The translations under genes were made by a program, and so were the position numbers. The notes beneath the pieces are model-generated. The model ran no database searches, was not told the origin of the DNA, and saw only the letters and a program-made list of their open reading frames with translations. A stretch of DNA of 64,000 nt from Phymorhynchus buccinoides (lineage: Eukaryota; Mollusca; Gastropoda; Neogastropoda; Raphitomidae): contig CM065689.1 in the NCBI GenBank assembly GCA_017654935.2, positions 61,307,252 to 61,371,251 on the forward strand. Reading direction: 5' to 3'. The stretch's first letter is position 1. Every line of letters begins with the position of its first letter. Shown here one piece after another: positions 51,857 to 64,000 of this stretch.

Positions 51857-52310
51857 AGAGAAGAGGTGAGTTTTCAGCTGAGACTTAAAAAGAGGACAGA
51901 GTTTGCGCATGACGGACAGAGAAAGGTAGGCTGCTCCAGATCACAGGGCCAACGTAAGCAAACGCATGGCCTCCCTGGAACTTCTTGCGGTATTGTGGAA
52001 CACGAAATATTCTTGTGTCAGCAGAGGAGTGGAGAGACCTGGAGGGAGTGTATAACTCAATGAGTTGACAGAGGTATGGAGGAGCGGTGTTATAAATTAC
52101 ATTGAAGCAGATGAGAGCAATTTTGCAATGATTCCTGTGAGAGACAGGCAGCCAGTGCAGTTCAGACAGAAGAGGAGTGACATGCTCACGCCTAGAAGAC
52201 CTGTATATTAAACGAGCAGCACAATTCATTACTCTTTGGATTTTATCTGCATGCTTTTGTGGAAGACCAGCCAGATTGATGATTGATGGAAATGAAGCAG
52301 ATGGCAATGA
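51856..52310 (-). pseudogene. LINE ORF2 C-terminal fragment, second family
   Basis: The minus strand codes AGLPQKHADKIQRVMNCAAR, RLIYRSSRREHVTPLL, ELHWLPVSHRNHCKIALICF, DTRIFRVPQYRKKFQGGHAF, YVGPVIWSSLP and, after a one-base slip in a T run near 51885, FKSQLKTHLFSLSYS then stop. This is the typical C-terminus of a CR1/RTE-like non-LTR element. It is 5'-truncated near 52310. The DNA from 52311 to 52540 is unremarkable. Confidence 0.85.
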
Positions 52311-52539
52311 TGATGATGATGCTATGGAGTTCCGTATCAGTCTGAGACTACGTGACAGGGCTGTATTCTACACGTCCTTTTCTAATAATAACTTGATGAA
52401 AATGTATGACGCACTTACCTCCCGATAAAACCAGGAGCCCAAGGCGTTTACAATGACAAATAGTTAAAAGTTAAAAGTAGTAATAAAAGACTTCATATAA
52501 GCGTCATAAAATATTTACATAGCACTCAATTCATAAATC

Positions 52540-52870
52540 GACACATGCACACGCACACACAAACATAACCAAATGTCTACGCATCCTCCCATTTGTACAG
52601 AGAAAACCACACCTATAAACACCTAATACATGCGCACGCGCATACGCGCAAATACATCACACACACGAGCGTAGTCCCTCATTCCCCTCACCCCTCGTCT
52701 CACACACCCCCATACCACTCACGCCCCGCCACCCCCCCCCCCCCCCCACAACCCTCCTCCCTCCCCACATACACAACAACACACACACACATTCACACAC
52801 ACTACACACACACACACAGACGCACACACACTGGCGTGAACACACACACACACACACACATCATACAAGG
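52540..52870. repeat. (CA)n and poly-C low-complexity region
   Basis: Interrupted CA-rich runs lie at 52545-52565, 52620-52700 and 52770-52862, with a poly-C tract near 52731-52747. Apparent frames across it are artefacts of composition. 52870-53165 holds nothing I recognise. Confidence 0.9.
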
Positions 52871-53169
52871 TGCCCAGTCATACACACAAATATAATGATA
52901 TCCTGGTGTTAAGCAGGCCCGAGAAGTACAGACACCTGCAGTGTTGGTTGTGAAATTAGAGCAACACTCTCAGAATCGCATCCGTTAAGCGGATGAAGCT
53001 CGACTGTGGTTTCAGGCTTCCCATTGAGCTCTAAACATGGAACATTCTTTAACCACATCTATCCTACTCCAGTTGTTGGTTGTTGGCTTACCCTGGCTAA
53101 AAGACTCCAGGGATGATCCCAACAGCCGAAGCACTTGAACATAAATGCATCAGTTAGGGACCGTCTTAG

Positions 53170-54830
53170 AGTACCCTGCCACGTGTTTAGCCACACTGGT
53201 CTTCAGGGAATCCTGCTCCAGTAAGTTCAGTAGTTTAGGGGTATAGGTCGCTTAGGTACCCCGCCACGTGTTTAGCCACACTGGGTCTTGGGAGGGAATC
53301 CTACTCCAGTACCCCGCCATGTGTTTAGCCACACTGGGCACGTGTTTAGCCTCACTGGGCATGTGAATCCTACTCCAGTACCCTGCCACGTGTTTAGCCA
53401 CACTGGGTCTGGGGGAATCCTACTCCAGTACCCTGCCACGTGTTTAGCCACACTCTTGGGGAATCCTACTCCAGTACCCTGCCACGTGTTTAGCCACACT
53501 GGGTCTAGGGGAATCCTACTCCAGTACCCTGCCACGTGTTTAGCCACACTGGGTCTGGGGGAATCCTACTCCAGTACCCTGCCACGTGTTTAGCCACACT
53601 GGGTCTGGGGGAATCCTACTCCAGTACCCCACCATGTGTTTAGCCACACTGGGTCTAGGGGAATCCTACTCCAGTACCCCACCATGTGTTTAGCCACACT
53701 GGGTCTTGGGGAATCCTACTCCAGTACCCCACCATGTGTTTAGCCACACTGGGTCTACGGGAATCCTACTCCAGTACCCCACCATGTGTTTAGCCACACT
53801 GGGTCTACGGGAATCCTACTCCAGTACCCCACCATGTGTTTAGCCACACTGGGTCTAGGGGAATCCTACTCCAGTACCCCACCATGTGTTTAGCCACACT
53901 GGGTCTGGGGGAATCCTACTCCAGTACCCTGCCACGTGTTTAGCCACACTGGGTCTAGGGGAATCCTACTCCAGTACCCCACCATGTGTTTAGCCACACT
54001 GGGTCTGGGGGAATCCTACTCCAGTACCCCACCATGTGTTTAGCCACACTGGGTCTGGGGGAATCCTACTCCAGTACCCCACCATGTGTTTAGCCACACT
54101 GGGTCTAGGGGAATCCTACTCCAGTACCCCACCATGTGTTTAGCCACACTGGGTCTGGGGGAATCCTACTCCAGGGTGTTTAGCCACACTGGGTCTAGGG
54201 GAATCCTACTCCAGTACCCCACCATGTGTTTAGCCACACTGGGTCTAGGGGAATCCTACTCCAGTACCCCACCATGTGTTTAGCCACACTGGGTCTAGGG
54301 GAATCCTACTCCAGTACCCCACCATGTGTTTAGCCACACTGGGTCTAGGGGAATCCTACTCCAGTACCCTGCCATGTGTTTAGCCACACTGGGTCTAGGG
54401 GAATCCTACTCCAGTACCCCACCATGTGTTTAGCCACACTGGGTCTAGGGGAATCCTACTCCAGTACCCTGTCATGTGTTTAGCCACACTGGGTCTAGGG
54501 GAATCCTACTCCAGTACCCCACCATGTGTTTAGCCACACTGGGTCTAGGGGAATCCTACTCCAGTACCCCACCATGTGTTTAGCCACACTGGGTCTAGGG
54601 GAATCCTACTCCAGTACCCTGCCACGTGTTTAGCCACACTGGGTCTAATCGGGAATCCTACTCCAGTACCCCACCATGTGTTTAGCCACACTGGGTCTAG
54701 GGGAATCCTACTCCAGTACCCTGCCATGTGTTTAGCCACACTGGGTCTAGGGGAATCCTACTCCAGTACCCCACCATGTGTTTAGCCACACTGGGTCTTG
54801 GGGGAATCCTGCTCCAGTAAGTTCAGTAGT
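53170..54830 (+). repeat. 50-bp array (about 32 units)
   Basis: gtaccccaccatgtgtttag, ccacactgggtctaggggaa, tcctactcca repeats every 50 bp. Both ends carry gaatcctgctccagtaagtt, then cagtagttta (53211 and 54804), so a longer parent unit flanks the array. Left-hand units read cacgtg and most later ones catgtg. Confidence 0.95.
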
Positions 54831-56180
54831 TTAGGCTGCTTGACACAGGTGCAGCTACATTGGAGTGTAAATGAGAGAAGGGGAAATAATCGTGTCCTAA
54901 CAATTAGGAGAAATATACCATCCACTCTTTCTATCATGTCTCAACAACAACATAGCATGCAGCATGCACACACACACACATAAGAAACCACACAGGCTGT
55001 TGTTATGTTGTAAAGGAATGCTTTGGTACTGGTGACACAATTGACAAATAACAACAATAAAGCTACATAACTTTTTTTATACATTAAAAGCAAAATGCCA
55101 ACCATTGCTGAAATAAATATTTTTAAAAATAAATGATAATCAAATCACAAGGTAACCAAGTACTATTGGAGGGACTTTAAAAGGATCTATTTTTCCAATT
55201 AAAAAAGGGGGGGGGGGGGGGAACAAAATGTACAAGTAATTTAACAAAGCCAAAGTTAGTGACCTATGTCTGGGCAGTTTTTCTCTTATCTACAGGTGCC
55301 TTGAACTTTCAAGTTGTCATATGTCGTCTTGTCATTTCTTAAAGAGCAACTCTGACGGATGCGTTTTTGTAAGAAACATGTCCAGATCACCAGGAAAACA
55401 CCCTTTACAGAGATGCAACACTGACTTTGCTCCGGTTTCATAGAAATCGAACCGTCAAATTGTCGATTCCCCCTTGGCAGAGGTGCTGGAAGTCAAATTC
55501 TTTCACCCAAAGAGAAGGCGTGTGCTGTCTCTTTTCTAATGGCCGCCAAATCGTTTGCACAAAACGTTCACAATACAAGCCTTTTTTTTCTTTCTTTTTT
55601 TAAATTTTGTATACAGATTATCAAAAGGAGTTTCGCTCACAACAAAGGAAACATCCAATTTTTGTTTTTACTGCACTACCAAAAAAAGAAAACGCTTCAA
55701 CAACAACGAGTGACCTCCACCCACCCCATCCAAAATGGCTACTCTCTCCGGCATCTCCGCCAAGGAGGAATCGCCGTTTTGACGGTTTAATTTATAGGAA
55801 ACCAGAGCAAAGTGAGTGTTCCGATCCTTGAAAAGGCTGTCTTTCTGGTGATCTCCATGTGTTTCTTGCAAAACCTCCTCCGTCAGGGTGCCCCTTGAAC
55901 AGTGATTCCTCAATGGGTATTCACTCATTGATGGATAACCTCTACTTAAACTCTTAAAAGGAGCTAAATGTTTTGCATATTCCAATCAAAATAGACATAC
56001 ACTGTAGCAGTAACATTTTGTGGCCAAAACGTTATTGTCAGTTGAGATTTTGATGACCGCTAATACAATGTGCTACTCCTTGCTCTCAGCACCAGGGTTC
56101 TAAACAATTTCTAATCATGGAGTCATTCGATGGAATGATCTACCCTGGTGAAGCCAAAATCAGTGCTGCATGTCAGCGAT
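54831..56180. other. Unannotated AT-rich stretch
   Basis: The longest frame is 105 codons (minus strand, 55985-55668) with no recognisable domain. A poly-G tract lies at 55207-55221, a short (CA)n at 54967, and a T-rich tract near 55580. No TIRs or arrays were seen. Confidence 0.5.
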
Positions 56181-56184
56181 AAAC

Positions 56185-57785
56185 ACCTAGCACCCCGTCC
56201 CCACCCTGCACACAGACACCTCAACACCTAGCACCCCATCCCCACCCTGCACACAGACACCTCAACACCTAGCACCCCATCCCCACCCTGCACACAGACA
56301 CCTCAACACCTAGCACCCCATCCCCACCCTGCACACAGACACCTCAACACCTAGCACCCCATCCCCACCCTGCACACAGACACCTCAACACCTAGCACCC
56401 CATCCCCACCCTGCACACAGACACCTCAACACCTAGCACCCCATCCCCACCCTGCACACAGACACCTCAACACCTAGCACCCCATCCCCACCCTGCACAC
56501 AGACACCTCAACACCTAGCACCCCATCCCCACCCTGCACACAGACACCTCAACACCTAGCACCCCATCCCCACCCTGCACACAGACACCTCAACACCTAG
56601 CACCCCATCCCCACCCTGCACACAGACACCTCAACACCTAGCACCCCATCCCCACCCTGCACACAGACACCTCAACACCTAGCACCCCATCCCCACCCTG
56701 CACACAGACACCTCAACACCTAGCACCCCATCCCCACCCTGCACACAGACACCTCAACACCTAGCACCCCATCCCCACCCTGCACACAGACACCTAGCAC
56801 CCCATCCCCACCCTGCACACAGACACCTCAACACCTAGCACCCTATCCCCACCCTGCACACAGACACCTCAACACCTAGCACCCCATCCCCACCCTGCAC
56901 ACAGACACCTAGCACCCCATCCCCACCCTGCACACAGACACCTCAACACCTAGCACCCTATCCCCACCCTGCACACAGACACCTCAACACCTAGCACCCC
57001 ATCCCCACCCTGCACACAGACACTCAACACCTAGCACCCCATCCCCACCCTGCACACAGACACCTAGCACCTAGCACCCCATCCCCACCCTGCACACAGA
57101 CACCTAGCACCTAGCATCCCCACCCTGCACACAGACACCTCAACACCTAGCACCCCATCCCCACCCTGCACACAGACACCTCAACACCTAGCACATCCCC
57201 ACCCTGCACACAGACACCTAGCACCTAGCACCCCATCCCCACCCTGCACACAGACACCTCAACACCTAGCACCCCATCCCTACCCTGCACACAGACACCT
57301 CAACACCTAGCACCCCATCCCCACCCTGCACACAGACACCTCAACACCTAGCTCCCCATCCCCACCCTGCACACAGACACCTCAACACCTAGCACCCCAT
57401 CCCCACCCTGCACACAGACACCTAGCACTCCATCCCCACCCTGCACACAGACACCTAGCACCCCATCCCCACCCTGCACACAGACACCTCCAGCACCCCA
57501 CCCCATCCCCACCCTGCACACAGACACCTAGCACTCCATCCAGACACCTCAACACCTAGCACCCCATCCCCACCCTGCACACAGACACCCTGCTCACAGA
57601 CACCTAGCACCCCATCCCCACCCTGCACACAGACACCTAGCACCCCATCCCCACCCTGCACACAGACACCTAGCACCCCATCCCCACCCTGCACACAGAC
57701 ACCTCAACACCTAGCACCCCATCCCCACCCTGCACACAGACACCTAGCACCCCATCCCCACCCTGCACACAAACACCTTAACACC
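56185..57785 (+). repeat. 41-bp C-rich array (about 40 units)
   Basis: cacctcaacacctagcaccc, catccccaccctgcacacag, a repeats every 41 bp. From about 56790 on, many units lack ctcaacac and become shorter, so the array is a mix of full and deleted units. It is strongly C-rich on the plus strand. Confidence 0.95.
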
Positions 57786-58142
57786 TGACAAAGCATGTTC
57801 TTCAAAGACAAAGTAAACAGTCTGATGTATGAATAGTGGTGCTCACGGTTTAACACTGACAAAGCATGTTCTTCAAAGACAAAGTAAACAGTCTGATGTA
57901 TGAATAGTGGTGCTCACGGTTTAACACTGACAAAGCATGTTCTTCAAAGACAAAGTAAACAGTCTGATGTATGAATAGTGGTGCTCACGGTTTAACACTG
58001 ACAAAGCATGTTCTTCAAAGACAAAGTAACTCAACAGTCTGATGTATGAATAGTGGTGCTCACGGTTTAATACTGACAAAGCATGTTCTTCAAAGACAAA
58101 GTAAACAGTCTGATGTATGAATAGTGGTGCTCACGGTTTAAC
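57786..58142 (+). repeat. 71-bp array (5 units)
   Basis: tgacaaagcatgttcttcaa, agacaaagtaaacagtctga, tgtatgaatagtggtgctca, cggtttaacac repeats every 71 bp with very few differences. The fourth unit has a four-base insertion (actc). It follows the 41-bp array directly. Confidence 0.94.
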
Positions 58143-58159
58143 AAGAAACGAGGTGTTCA

Positions 58160-58268
58160 GTGCCGTAGTTCACGGACTACAAGGCGATTCTAATTATAAA
58201 GCCACACCCTCAATTTAACAACAAAACTGAATTAAAACACACACAGGGCGCAATATATTATAGGGCGC
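58160..58268. mobile_element. Fragment of the 'ggactacaaggcg' MITE family
   Basis: gttcacggactacaaggcga, ttctaattataaagccacac parallels the left ends at 40245 and 47488. The fragment ends in cagggcgcaatatattatag, and the 42-bp array begins within a few bases. It may be a truncated MITE. Confidence 0.55.
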
Positions 58269-58270
58269 AT

Positions 58271-58905
58271 GCAAAGTGATCGAACAAAAGCAAACAATAG
58301 ATCAATAATCACATGTTCAAAATCAACAAAAGCAAACAATACATCAATAATCACATGTTCAAAATCAACAAAAGCAAACAATAGATCAATAATCACATGT
58401 TCAAAATCAACTACATCAAACAATAGATCAATAATCACATGTTCAAAATCAACAAACATCAAACAATAGATCAATAATCACATGTTCAAAATCAACTACA
58501 TGTACAAACAACAGATCAATAATCACATCAAAATGCAACACATAGATCAATAATCACATGTTCAAAATCAACAACAGACAAACAATAGATCAATAATCAC
58601 ATGTTCAAAATCAACAACATCAAACAATAGATCAATAATCACATGTTCAAAATCAACAAAAGCAAACAATAGATCAATAATCACATGTTCAAAATCAACT
58701 ACATCAAACAATAGATCAATAATCACATGTTCAAAATCAACTACATCAAACAATAGATCAATAATCACATGTTCAAAATCAACTACATCAAACAATAGAT
58801 CAATAATCACATGTTCAAAATCAACTACATCAAACAATAGATCAATAATCACATGTTCAAAATCAACTACATCAATCACAATAGATCCAATAATCACAAG
58901 GCAGC
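58271..58905 (+). repeat. 42-bp array (about 15 units)
   Basis: atagatcaataatcacatgt, tcaaaatcaactacatcaaa, ca repeats every 42 bp. The aactacatc/aacaaaagc variants mark two subtypes. Its length is a multiple of three, giving short open frames on both strands. Confidence 0.94.
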
Positions 58906-58924
58906 ATGTGCAATTTCTGTGACG

Positions 58925-61900
58925 GACATCATCAACGGTGTGCAGACAACACAATAGATGTACAGACAATATCAGACATGACAGTGTACAGACAACACAA
59001 TGACAGTGAACAGACAACATAACAATGATGGTGTGGTGTGCAGACAACATAACAATGACAGTGTACAGACAACATCAACAATGACGGTGTACAGACAACA
59101 TAACAATGACGGTGTACAGACAACATAACAATGACGGTGTACAGACAACATAACAATGATGGTGTACAGACAACATAACAATGAACAGACAACATAACAA
59201 TGATGGTGTACAAACACAACATAACAATGATGACAGTGTACATCACAATGACAACATAGACAATGACAGTGTACAGACAACATAACAATGACAGTGTACA
59301 GACAACATAACAATGATGGTGTACAGACAACATAACAATGACAGTGTACAGACAACATAACAATGACAGTGTACAGACAACATAACAATGATGGTGTACA
59401 ATGACAACAGACAACAAATGACAGTGTACAGACAACATAACAATGACGGTGGTACAGACAACATAACAATGACAGTGTACAGACAACATAACAATGTGAC
59501 AGTGTACAGACAACATAACAATGACAGTGTACAGACAACATAACAATGACAGTGTACAGACAACATAACAATGATGGTGTACAGACAACATAACAATGAC
59601 AGGTGTACAGACAACATAACAATGACAGTGTACAGACAACATAACAATGACGGTGTACAGACAACATAACAATGACAGTGTACAGACAACATAACAATGA
59701 TGGTGTACAGACAACATAACAATGACGGTGTACAGACAACATAACAATGATGGTGTACAGACAACATAACAATGACGGTGTACAGACAACATAACAATGA
59801 TGGTGTACAGACAACATAACAATGACAGTGTACAGACAACATAACAATGATGGTGTACAGACAACATAACAATGACATGTGTACAGACAACAAATGACAT
59901 GTACAGACAACATAACAATGACGGTGTACAGACAACATAACAATGACAGTGTACAGACAACATAACAATGACAGTGTACAGACAACATAACAATGACAGG
60001 TGTACAGACAACATAACAATGACAACAGACAACATAACAATGACATAACAATGGTGTACAGACAACATAACAATGACGGTGTACAGACAACAACATAACA
60101 ATGACGGTGTACAGACAACATAACAATGACAGTGTACAGACAACATAACAATGACAGTGTACAGACAACATAACAATGACGGTGTACAGACAACACAACA
60201 ATGACAGTGTACAGACAACATAGACAATGACAATGATGGTGTACAGACAACACAATGTACAGACAACATAACAATGATGGTGTACAGACAACATAACAAT
60301 GACAGTGTACAGACAACATAACAATGATGGTGTACAGACAACATAACAATGACGGTGTACAGACAACATAACAATGACAAGACAACATAACAATGACGGT
60401 GTACAGACAACATAACAATGACAGTGTACAGACAACATAACAATGACGGTGTACAGACAACATAACAATGATGGTGTACAGACAACATAACAATGATGGT
60501 GTACAGACAACATAACAATGACGGTGTACAGACAACATAACAATGACGGTGTACAGACAACATAACAATGACAGTGTACAGACAACATAACAATGACGGT
60601 GTACAGACAACATAACAATGACAGTGTACAGACAACATAACAATGATGGTGTACAGACAACATAACAATGACGGTGTACAGACAACATAACAATGACACA
60701 GACAACATAACAATGATGGTGTACAGACAACATAACAATGACGGTGTACAGACAACATAACAATGACAGTGTACAGACAACATAACAATGACGGTGTACA
60801 GACAACATAACAATGACGGTGTACAGACAACATAACAATGATGGTGTACAGACAACATAACAATGATGGTGTACAGACAACATAACAATGATGGTGTACA
60901 GACAACATAACAATGATGGTGTACAGACAACATAACAATGACGGTGTACAGACAACATAACAATGACAGGTGTACAGACAACATAACAATGACGGTGTAC
61001 AGACAACATAACAATGACGGTGTACAGACAACATAACAATGATGGTGTACAGACAACATAACAATGACGGTGTACAGACAACATAACAATGACGGTGTAC
61101 AGACAACATAACAATGATGGTGTACAGACAACATAACAATGACGGTGTACAGACAACACAACAATGACAGTGTACAGACAACATAACAATGACGGTGTAA
61201 CATGACGGTGTACAGACAACATAACAATGACGGTGTACAGACAACATAACAATGACAGTGTACAGACAACATAACAATGATGGTGTACAGACAACATAAC
61301 AATGACGGTGTACAGACAACATAACAATGACGGTGTACAGACAACATAACAATGACAGTGTACAGACAACATAACAATGACGGTGTACAGACAACATAAC
61401 AATGACGGTGTACAGACAACATAACAATGACGGTGTACAGACAACATAACAATGACAGACAACATAACAATGATGGTGTACAGACAACATAACAATGACA
61501 GTGTACAGACAACATAACAATGACAGTGTACAGACAACATAACAATGATGGTGTACAGACAACATAACAATGACGGTGTACAGACAACATAACAATGATG
61601 GTGTACAGACAACATAACAATGACGGTGTACAGACAACATAACAATGATGGTGTACAGACAACATAACAATGACAGTGTACAGACAACATAACAATGACG
61701 GTGTACAGACAACATAACAATGACGGTGTACAGACAACATAACAATGATGGTGTACAGACAACATAACAATGATGGTGTACAGACAACATAACAATGACG
61801 GTGTACAGACAACATAACAATGACAGACAACATAACAATGATGGTGTACAGACAACACAACAATGACAGTGTACAGACAACATAACAATGACGGTGTACA

Positions 61901-64000
61901 GACAACATAACAATGACGGTGTACAGACAACACAACAATGACGGTGTACAGACAACATAACAATGACAGTGTACAGACAACATCACAATGACGGTGTACA
62001 GACAACATAACAATGACAGTGTACAGACAACATAACAATGACGGTGTACAGACAACATAACAATGATGGTGTACAGACAACATAACAATGACGGTGTACA
62101 GACAACATAACAATGACGGTGTACAGACAACATAACAATGACGGTGTACAGACAACATAACAATGACAATGACGGTGTACAGACAACATAACAATGACGG
62201 TGTACAGACAACATAACAATGATGGTGTACAGACAACATATACAATGACAGTGTACAGACAACATAACAATGACAGTGTACAGACAACATAACAATGATG
62301 GTGTACAGACAACATAACAATGACGGTGTACAGACAACACAACAATGACGGTGTACAGACAACATAACAATGACAGACAACATAACAATGACGGTGTACA
62401 GACAACATAACAATGACAGTGTACAGACAACATAACAATGACGGTGTACAGACAACACAATGAACAATGACAGTGTACAGACAACATAACAATGACAACA
62501 GACAACATAACAATGATGGTGTACAGACAACATAACAATGACGGTGTACAGACAACATAACAATGACGGTGTACAGACAACATAACAATGACGGTGTACA
62601 GACAACACAATGACGGTGTACAGACAACATAACAATGACGGTGTACAGACAACATAACAATGACGGTGTACAACATAACAATGACGGTGTACAGACAACA
62701 TAACAATGATGGTGTACAGACAACATAACAATGACGGTGTACAGACAACATAACAATGACGGTGTACAGACAACATAACAATGATGGTGTACAGACAACA
62801 TAACAATGACGGTGTACAGACAACATAACAATGACGGTGTACAGACAACATAACAATGACGGTGTACAGACAACATAACAATGACGGTGTACAGACAACA
62901 TAACAATGACGGTGTACAGACAACATAACAATGACGGTGTACAGACAACATAACAATGACAGTGTACAGACAACATAACAATGACGGTGTACAGACAACA
63001 TAACAATGACAGTGTACAGACAACATAACAATGACGGTGTACAGACAACATAACAATGACGGTGTACAGACAACATAACAATGACAGTGTACAGACAACA
63101 TAACAATGACGGTGTACAGACAACATAACAATGACGGTGTACAGACAACATAACAATGACGGTGTACAGACAACATAACAATGATGGTGTACAGACAACA
63201 TAACAATGACGGTGTACAGACAACATAACAATGACGGTGTACAGACAACATAACAATGACGGTGTACAGACAACATAACAATGATGGTGTACAGACAACA
63301 TAACAATGACAGTGTACAGACAACATAACAATGATGGTGTACAGACAACACAACAATGACGGTGTACAGACAACATAACAATGACGGTGTACAGACAACA
63401 TAACAATGATGGTGTACAGACAACATAACAATGACGGTGTACAGACAACATAACAATGACGGTGTACAGACAACATAACAATGATGGTGTACAGACAACA
63501 TAACAATGACAGTGTACAGACAACATAACAATGACGGTGTACAGACAACATAACAATGACGGTGTACAGACAACACAACAATGACGGTGTACAGACAACA
63601 CAACAATGACAATGTGTACAGACAACATAACAATGACGGTGTACAGACAACATATGATGGTGTACAGACAACATAACAATGACGGTGTACAGACAACATA
63701 ACAATGACGGTGTACAGACAACATAACAATGACGGTGTACAGACAACATAACAATGACGGTGATGGTGTACAGACAACATAACAATGACGGTGTACAGAC
63801 AACATAACAATGACGGTGTACAGACAACATAACAATGACGGTGTACAGACAACATAACAATGATGGTGTACAGACAACATAACAATGACTGTGTACAGAC
63901 AACATAACAATGACGGTGTACAGACAACATAACAATGACGGTGTACAACAACATAACAATGATGGTGTACAGACAACATAACAATGACGGTGTACAGACA
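58925..64000. repeat. 25-bp satellite array (about 200 units), running off the window
   Basis: ggtgtacagacaacataaca, atgac repeats every 25 bp. Three unit types, gaCGgtg, gaCAgtg and gaTGgtg, are interspersed. Shorter, irregular units are concentrated at the left end (58925-60250). Three frames on the minus strand lack stops in the normal unit, so overlapping open frames of 658-1670 codons cover the array. They encode only a 25-residue periodic peptide and are not a gene. Confidence 0.97.

Noticed and set aside
58932..63984. Overlapping minus-strand open frames of 658-1670 codons as protein genes
   Set aside because: They consist only of the 25-bp satellite read in all frames, with no non-repetitive coding sequence, start context or splice sites.

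Overview
This window is eukaryotic, intron-containing nuclear DNA, most likely from an invertebrate and plausibly a gastropod mollusc. The basis is a divergent TOPORS gene split by introns, several degraded non-LTR retrotransposons, a tRNA-headed SINE, many TIR elements and very heavy tandem-repeat content. The species assignment is inference. There are no operons, rRNAs, tRNA genes or CRISPR arrays.

Layout. 1-5340 is a 23-bp satellite. 5362-8259 holds two phase-compatible minus-strand exons of a Tudor-domain protein, separated by an intron that contains a 41-bp array and a dispersed repeat. 8.8-15.8 kb contains a second dispersed repeat, remains of plus-strand LINEs (one partly amplified into a 98-bp array) and unannotated AT-rich DNA. 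15.8-23.6 kb is a decayed minus-strand LINE. One 2.3-kb TIR element with a clean 6-bp target duplication interrupts it, and a second 1.7-kb TIR element abuts its 5' end. 25.1-33.9 kb is the main gene, TOPORS (RING E3 ubiquitin/SUMO ligase), in three coding exons of about 1623 codons. Its second intron is filled mainly by a 69-bp array, a MITE and a foldback. The end of its coding region is amplified as a 70-bp array that appears to have created the stop codon now used. 34.8-64 kb is almost entirely arrays (43, 83, 64, 65, 76, 68, 50, 41, 71, 42 and 25 bp), MITEs, foldbacks, a SINE, another LINE tail and another TIR element nested in a 67-bp tandem dimer.

The main theme is the birth of tandem arrays from recognisable parents. 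Arrays arise from LINE coding sequence (98, 55, 106 and 57 bp), MITE interiors (83 and 76 bp), a foldback arm (81 bp), an intron/exon junction (41 bp) and the end of a protein-coding gene (70 bp). Several arrays differ between units mainly at positions explained by CpG to TpG/CpA change. The very long open frames (up to 1670 codons) are by-products of stop-free repeat units and are not proposed as genes.

Limits: calls rest on reading the sequence and on family knowledge, with no database search. Array boundaries are good to roughly one unit. TE family names are tentative.
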